Origin: CAVXAE01 sp044225565
Lineage (GTDB): Bacteria; Pseudomonadota; Gammaproteobacteria; Steroidobacterales; Steroidobacteraceae
DNA: 27,639 bases
Direction: 5' to 3'
NCBI GenBank assembly: GCA_044225565.1
Contig: JBGAIL010000048.1
Coordinates: 1-27,639 of the forward strand
In this document: positions 24,022 to 27,639 of the stretch, piece after piece
Numbering within the stretch: position 1 is the stretch's first letter
How the letters are laid out: every line of letters starts with the position of its first letter
The notes under the pieces: generated by a model
What the model was told of the DNA's origin: nothing
The model's database searches: none
The model's input: only the letters and a program-made list of their open reading frames with translations
Program-made: the position numbers and the translations under genes

Positions 24022-25071
24022 CTACCTCTTCTGCCCCTGCCCCAACAGCAGCTGCCGCGCCAACGGAATGCGCTTCGCGACGAGCTCCACGACCACCGGC
24101 CCAAACAATCCCGCCACCATGCAGGTGAGGAACATCACCTCGAACGACTGGATCCCAGTCATCTGCACCGCCTTGCGCGCCGCCGCCGCGAACAGCGCGT
24201 GATACAGGTACACCGTGAACGAATACTGCCCGATCCTCTCGAGCGCCCGCACGTAGGGGAACCAGTAGAGCAGCGTCAGCACGCCGCTGCAGCTGATGGC
24301 CGTCGCCAGCAGGGTGCCGCGCGCCGCCAGCGGAGCATCCGGAGTGAGCACCGCCTGCGCGTGCAGGCTCATGGTGACCAGAAACGCCACGGTGCAAGTC
24401 CACATCACCGCGGAGCTCAGGAACAGCTGGCGGAACCGGTTCGCGCCGAGCCCCAACAGGAAGAACGGCAGCAGGTAGATCGCGTGCTGCAGGCCGAAGA
24501 AGAAATCCGGATCCAGCGGGTTCAGCAGGTTCATCGCGAGCGCGACGAGCAGCGCCACCGCATATCGCTGCACGGTGGCGAGCGCACCAAAGCGCTCCAT
24601 CAGGGCCACCGAGGCGAAGATCACGATCATCGCCTGCAGGAACCAGAAGTGGACGTAGGGGAAGAAATAGATGCGCCAGATGGAGGCGAGGCCCATCTGG
24701 CCCTGCGCATCCGGCACCGCGAGCATGAAGAGGAAGTACACCGTGGACGCCGCGATCATCGGCAGCCACAGGCGGAAGAATTTCTTGCGCGCGAACGCCG
24801 CTTCGGCACCGCGCATCACCGGCCGGTATGCATAGACGAAGCCGGAGAGGAAAGCGAACAACGGCATGCGCACGTGCAGCAGCATGTCCGCGAAATGGCG
24901 GTAGATCGAATCGTCGGGCACACGCATGCCCGAGGTGGCCTTGGAGCCGATGACGTGGAACGCGACCAGCAGCAGGCAGGCCAGGCCGCGCAATGCCTGC
25001 ACGCGCAGCGACTCGTGTGCCTTGGTGTCGCCGAAGAGCCGGCTGGCGGCGGTCGGGGTGGACGTGGGCAT
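24022..25071 (-). CDS. Membrane acyltransferase, acyltransferase-3 family
   Basis: The 349-residue integral membrane protein has about ten hydrophobic segments. It carries the family hallmarks LRVQALRGLACLLLVAFHV (R and active-site-type His), FAFLSGFVYAYRP and FFRLWLPMIAAS, and a late YSFTVYLYHALF segment. Acyltransferase-3 proteins transfer acetyl or other acyl groups to cell-surface sugars or secreted glycans. The start codon overlaps the upstream acetyltransferase-like gene by one base (TGATG), so the two are translationally coupled. With the PIG-L and GH1 genes it forms a likely glycan-modification operon. The acceptor is unknown. Confidence 0.88.
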   Translation of the reverse strand: MPTSTPTAASRLFGDTKAHESLRVQALRGLACLLLVAFHVIGSKATSGMRVPDDSIYRHFADMLLHVRMPLFAFLSGFVYAYRPVMRGAEAAFARKKFFRLWLPMIAASTVYFLFMLAVPDAQGQMGLASIWRIYFFPYVHFWFLQAMIVIFASVALMERFGALATVQRYAVALLVALAMNLLNPLDPDFFFGLQHAIYLLPFFLLGLGANRFRQLFLSSAVMWTCTVAFLVTMSLHAQAVLTPDAPLAARGTLLATAISCSGVLTLLYWFPYVRALERIGQYSFTVYLYHALFAAAARKAVQMTGIQSFEVMFLTCMVAGLFGPVVVELVAKRIPLARQLLLGQGQKR

Positions 25072-26230
25072 CAGGCTTTGCCGCTCCTGACTTTCGTCAT
25101 CGCGCGCTTGGCCGAGGCGCCGAGCTTGCGGTGCAGGACGTGCAGCCGGTGCTTGAGGCGCGTGATGGACGCTCCCGGACGGAAAGCGAGCAGCGCCCAG
25201 TTGGCCACGTCCTTCGCACCGAGCTCGTACTTGTAGCGCTCCGTGCCCCGCAGGAAATCGTAGATGCGCACGCCTTCGCCGATCATCTGCTGCATGCAGT
25301 ACGCGTGCAGCAGGATGCCCGGCGCGAACTTCCGCGCTTCTTCGTAGTCCGCCGCGCCGCGGTAGCCGGTCTGCCGTTCAACACGAGGAACGACAGCGAA
25401 AGCCAGCCTCGACGCTGAAACGCACGTGCCACCTCACGATGGAACGCCACCGCGCGCGCATCGGCGAACGCGCCCGGCTCTCCGGCGCTGACCCACCGCC
25501 TCTGATGCATGGCGATGAAGCTATCCAGCGCAGCATCGAGATCGGGCTCGCTTTCGGCGCGGCGGACCTCCACGGCGAGATTCTTCTTCAGCTTGCGATC
25601 GAGATAGGCAACACGCTTGCGATGGCTGTCCTCGAAACTCGCGAGCGTCGCCTGCCAGGTTTCGAGCAGTGCCGTGCGCGGACACTGCTCGCGCACCTCT
25701 TCCGAGCCCATCCAGCCAGTGCGCCGCAGCGCGGGGAGCAGTATCCGCTTGAGCGGCGAAGGATCCGGGACGTCCACCCACGAGACGACTTCGAACGAGC
25801 GCAGCTGAGTGAGCTGTTCTGCCAGCATTTCACACGCCCCGGACTCGAGCCCGGGCGCCACGAGCAGATCGAGATAGTCGCTGACACCCTTACCCAGCAG
25901 CTCCAGCTGCTCGAGCCCCACGAGCCCGAAAGCGCGTGCGCGGGTGATGACGAATGGAGCGATGGCCACCACCTCGCCGGCGCGCTCGCACACGCCGATC
26001 TGCAGCCGCAGGCGCGGATTGCCTTCGCCGAAATGGCGCCACCACGCGCGCTGCCATTCATAGGACTGAAACGCGGTCGAATCACAGGAAGCGTGCAGGC
26101 GCGCCCAGGCATCGCCGAGCGCATCGAATGCGTCGGTGGTGGTCACCCAGCGCAGGGAAAGCGGACCGCGGGCGGGAGCGCGCTCCGAGCTTGCCGGCAG
26201 GGCGACGCGGGACGTCGCCGTCTCAGTCAT
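25071..26230 (-). pseudogene. FemAB/CelD-like GNAT acyltransferase with a frameshifting internal deletion
   Basis: The N-terminal 285 codons from ATG 26230 encode a BioF2/FemAB-like GNAT (FQSYEWQRAWWRHFGEG, GSYW-type VVAIAPFVI, HRKRVAYLDRKLKKNLAVEV, LDSFIAMHQRRWVSAGEPGA, LSLSFLVLNG). The usual C-terminal half (TGYRGAADYEEARKFAPG, YCMQQMIGEGVRIYDFLRG) continues in another frame from 25373. The family normally has 15-25 residues between these blocks (an NG-x-PVAA...FYYQTGY-like segment), and they are missing. So a deletion of 3n+1 bases fused NG directly to QTGY at a shared C. Such enzymes acylate sugars or peptides for envelope or exopolysaccharide. It is either a real null allele or an assembly collapse. 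It starts 3 bp after the PIG-L stop. Confidence 0.8.
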
Positions 26231-26233
26231 GAG

Positions 26234-27142
26234 TCAGGTGACGGGGCATTGATCGATGCGCGGCGGCCGCGCCGGCGCCTGCGACATCGTCGCAGGAATC
26301 CGCATGCCCCTGCCGGACCTGCCGGCGGCGAACGTCTCGAAGCATTGCGCGTACTCGGCGAGCGGGAGCACGCAGAACGCCTCGGCATAGCGGCCCTGCG
26401 CCCGGGAGCGCACCACGGAGCGGTACGAGGCGAGGCCGATCATGGCGTGCATGAGATCGTTCGTGTCCTCGAGCTGGCTCACGTACTGAGCCATGGCGGC
26501 GCGCTTGCGCTCCATGGTGGAATCGATCCACACGGCGCAGTTCGGGAAGAGCGGGGTCCACACCTCGAAGCCGTGGCACTGGAAGGCGAGATCGGTGCCT
26601 CGTGCAGCCGCGATCAGTACCGGGCTCACCGCGCGATGGTCGGGGTGGTGCTCGAGGAAGAACGGCAGATAGACGATGTCGGGACGGATCTCGAGCAGCG
26701 CGGCACGCAGCCGCGCTGCCGCGTCCGCATCGCGATCGAGCTTGGTGTCCTCGCAATCGAGAAATGCAACCTTCCTGACCCCGAGGATGCCGAGAGCCTT
26801 GTACGCCTCTTCCTTGCGGCGGGCGATGAGCTCCAGCTCGGCCTCGTGGAGCTCGGCGCCTTTGAGACGGTTGACGTTCGCCGCACCGCGACGCCCGTCC
26901 GTGAGGTACATCACCGTGACGTCCGCCCCGGCATCGACGTGACGGGCGATGGTGCCTCCGCAGCCGATGACCTCGTCATCCATGTGGGGTGCGAGCACGA
27001 CGATCTTCTGTGCGCCGGGCTCCCAGTCGATGGAGGGTCCATGGAAGAAATCCTCGGCCTGCTGCAGCCCTTCGTAGGTGTGCAGCGCGCCACGCCGGCC
27101 ACCGGACAATCGGCCGCGCAGGCGGCTCAGGATGGATCTCAT
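26234..27142 (-). CDS. PIG-L/LmbE-type zinc-dependent deacetylase
   Basis: The 302-residue protein has the two zinc-site motifs of the family, APHMDDEVIGCGG (PHxDDE, about residues 52-57) and EHHPDHRAVSP. Supporting motifs are VTVMYLTDG and KEEAYKALGILG. These enzymes remove acetyl groups from N-acetylglucosamine-containing substrates. Here an extracellular glycan or glycolipid intermediate is likely, given the neighbouring acyltransferases. I chose ATG 27142, preceded by GAGGGGAG, over a TTG at 27166. A UV- or IS-related alternative role is not indicated. The product has no signal peptide and should be cytoplasmic. Confidence 0.88.
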   Translation of the reverse strand: MRSILSRLRGRLSGGRRGALHTYEGLQQAEDFFHGPSIDWEPGAQKIVVLAPHMDDEVIGCGGTIARHVDAGADVTVMYLTDGRRGAANVNRLKGAELHEAELELIARRKEEAYKALGILGVRKVAFLDCEDTKLDRDADAAARLRAALLEIRPDIVYLPFFLEHHPDHRAVSPVLIAAARGTDLAFQCHGFEVWTPLFPNCAVWIDSTMERKRAAMAQYVSQLEDTNDLMHAMIGLASYRSVVRSRAQGRYAEAFCVLPLAEYAQCFETFAAGRSGRGMRIPATMSQAPARPPRIDQCPVT

Positions 27143-27274
27143 GGCTCCCCTCACTTCCCCCGTCAATTCATGCGTTTGCGCGGAAGGATAACGCCCTGAG
27201 GCAGCCGCGGCCCCCGCGCCGGGCCTGAAGTGTGACGCCGTGCGCGCTCCGGGGCCAGCATGGCAGCGGACATA

Positions 27275-27639
27275 TTATCGATCTGCCAAAGGCGAAGCGC
27301 CGCCAGGCAGCATGCTCGGGCCCGCAAAGTGAGCCCTGAGCACGGCCGCAGCCGGCCGCGGCCGGCGCTCCTGGGTCGCGAAATCGACTTCGGCCAGCCC
27401 GAAGCACGGTGCCGTGCCTTCGGTCCACTCGAAATTGTCCATCAGCGTCCAATAGAGATAGCCCAGCACGTTGGCCCCCGCGCTCACAGCAGCTGCGAGC
27501 TCGCGAAGGTGGCTCTCGACGAACGCCGTTCGCTGCGCCTCGTCGCGGGTCGCGATGCCGTTCTCGGTGATCATCAGCGGCAATCCGTAACGCCCGAACC
27601 GCAACAACGTGCGTGCGAGGCCTGGAGGATAGATCTCCC
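27275..27639 (-). CDS. Glycoside hydrolase family 1 (beta-glucosidase-like), C-terminal fragment at window edge
   Basis: The 121 codons running in from the right edge read EIYPPGLARTL...FGRYGLPLMITENGIA, in which ITENG carries the catalytic nucleophile Glu of GH1. They continue to GYLYWTLMDNFEWTEG, the conserved substrate-binding block, and end at TAA 27275. The family hydrolyses beta-glucosides or beta-galactosides. The N-terminal 70-75% with the acid/base Glu lies outside the window, so completeness cannot be judged. It is upstream of the PIG-L gene on the same strand with 132 bp between, which contain no obvious terminator. Confidence 0.9.
   Translation of the reverse strand, partial: EIYPPGLARTLLRFGRYGLPLMITENGIATRDEAQRTAFVESHLRELAAAVSAGANVLGYLYWTLMDNFEWTEGTAPCFGLAEVDFATQERRPRPAAAVLRAHFAGPSMLPGGASPLADR

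Noticed and set aside
1..27639. CRISPR arrays, tRNA/rRNA genes, prophage or insertion sequence
   Set aside because: No regularly spaced direct repeats, no tRNA-like cloverleaf, and no integrase or transposase reading frame was seen.

Overview
The window is GC-rich, almost gap-free bacterial DNA. Short operons with stop/start overlaps, NrdAB, a RegB/RegA pair, a complete GlrK-GlrG-GlrR operon, an SrkA/RdoA-type kinase and TonB and OprB outer-membrane proteins all point to a Gram-negative, most likely gammaproteobacterial, chromosome. The lineage may be near Steroidobacterales, Nevskiales or Xanthomonadales, but that is inference. I see no rRNA, tRNA, CRISPR array, integrase or intact insertion sequence.

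Layout. At 1-2.8 kb an Lrp/AsnC regulator (cut by the window edge) diverges from an FAD-GcvT dimethylglycine/sarcosine dehydrogenase-like enzyme. At 2.8-10.2 kb, on the minus strand, lie an OprB-type porin, a DsbA-NhaA fusion antiporter and the class Ia ribonucleotide reductase genes nrdA and nrdB. A small plus-strand UBP zinc-finger gene sits between nrdB and the antiporter and shares a 24-bp divergent promoter with it. The 402 bp upstream of nrdA hold a near-consensus promoter, a NrdR-box-like palindrome over its -10 element, a cobalamin riboswitch and a hairpin that would hide the nrdA ribosome binding site. A TonB-dependent receptor (10.2-12.3 kb) lies upstream. At 12.5-15.1 kb come regB, regA and a secreted tandem CAP-domain protein. 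At 15.1-18.3 kb are a GAF-PAS-PAS-GGDEF-EAL protein and a lipoprotein on the minus strand. At 18.3-20.35 kb srkA and galE diverge, and both carry several small indels. A REP-like hairpin follows, then glrK-glrG-glrR (20.46-23.9 kb). The last 3.6 kb, on the minus strand, hold an acyltransferase-3, a FemAB/CelD-like acyltransferase with an internal frameshifting deletion, a PIG-L-type deacetylase and the C-terminal end of a GH1 glycosidase. This looks like a glycan or envelope decoration cluster.

How it works together. The clearest logic is in the nrdAB control region. The promoter, NrdR-like box, riboswitch start and SD-masking hairpin fit end to end, so that B12-independent ribonucleotide reductase would be made when cobalamin is low and NrdR repression is relieved. 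Two redox or envelope two-component systems, a c-di-GMP enzyme and a glycan-modification cluster suggest a metabolically flexible, surface-modifying bacterium.

Quality. Frameshifts occur in nrdB (homopolymer at the 3' end), srkA, galE and the FemAB-like gene. Many srkA/galE indels sit in G or C runs and several compensate each other, so sequencing or assembly error is at least as likely as gene decay.
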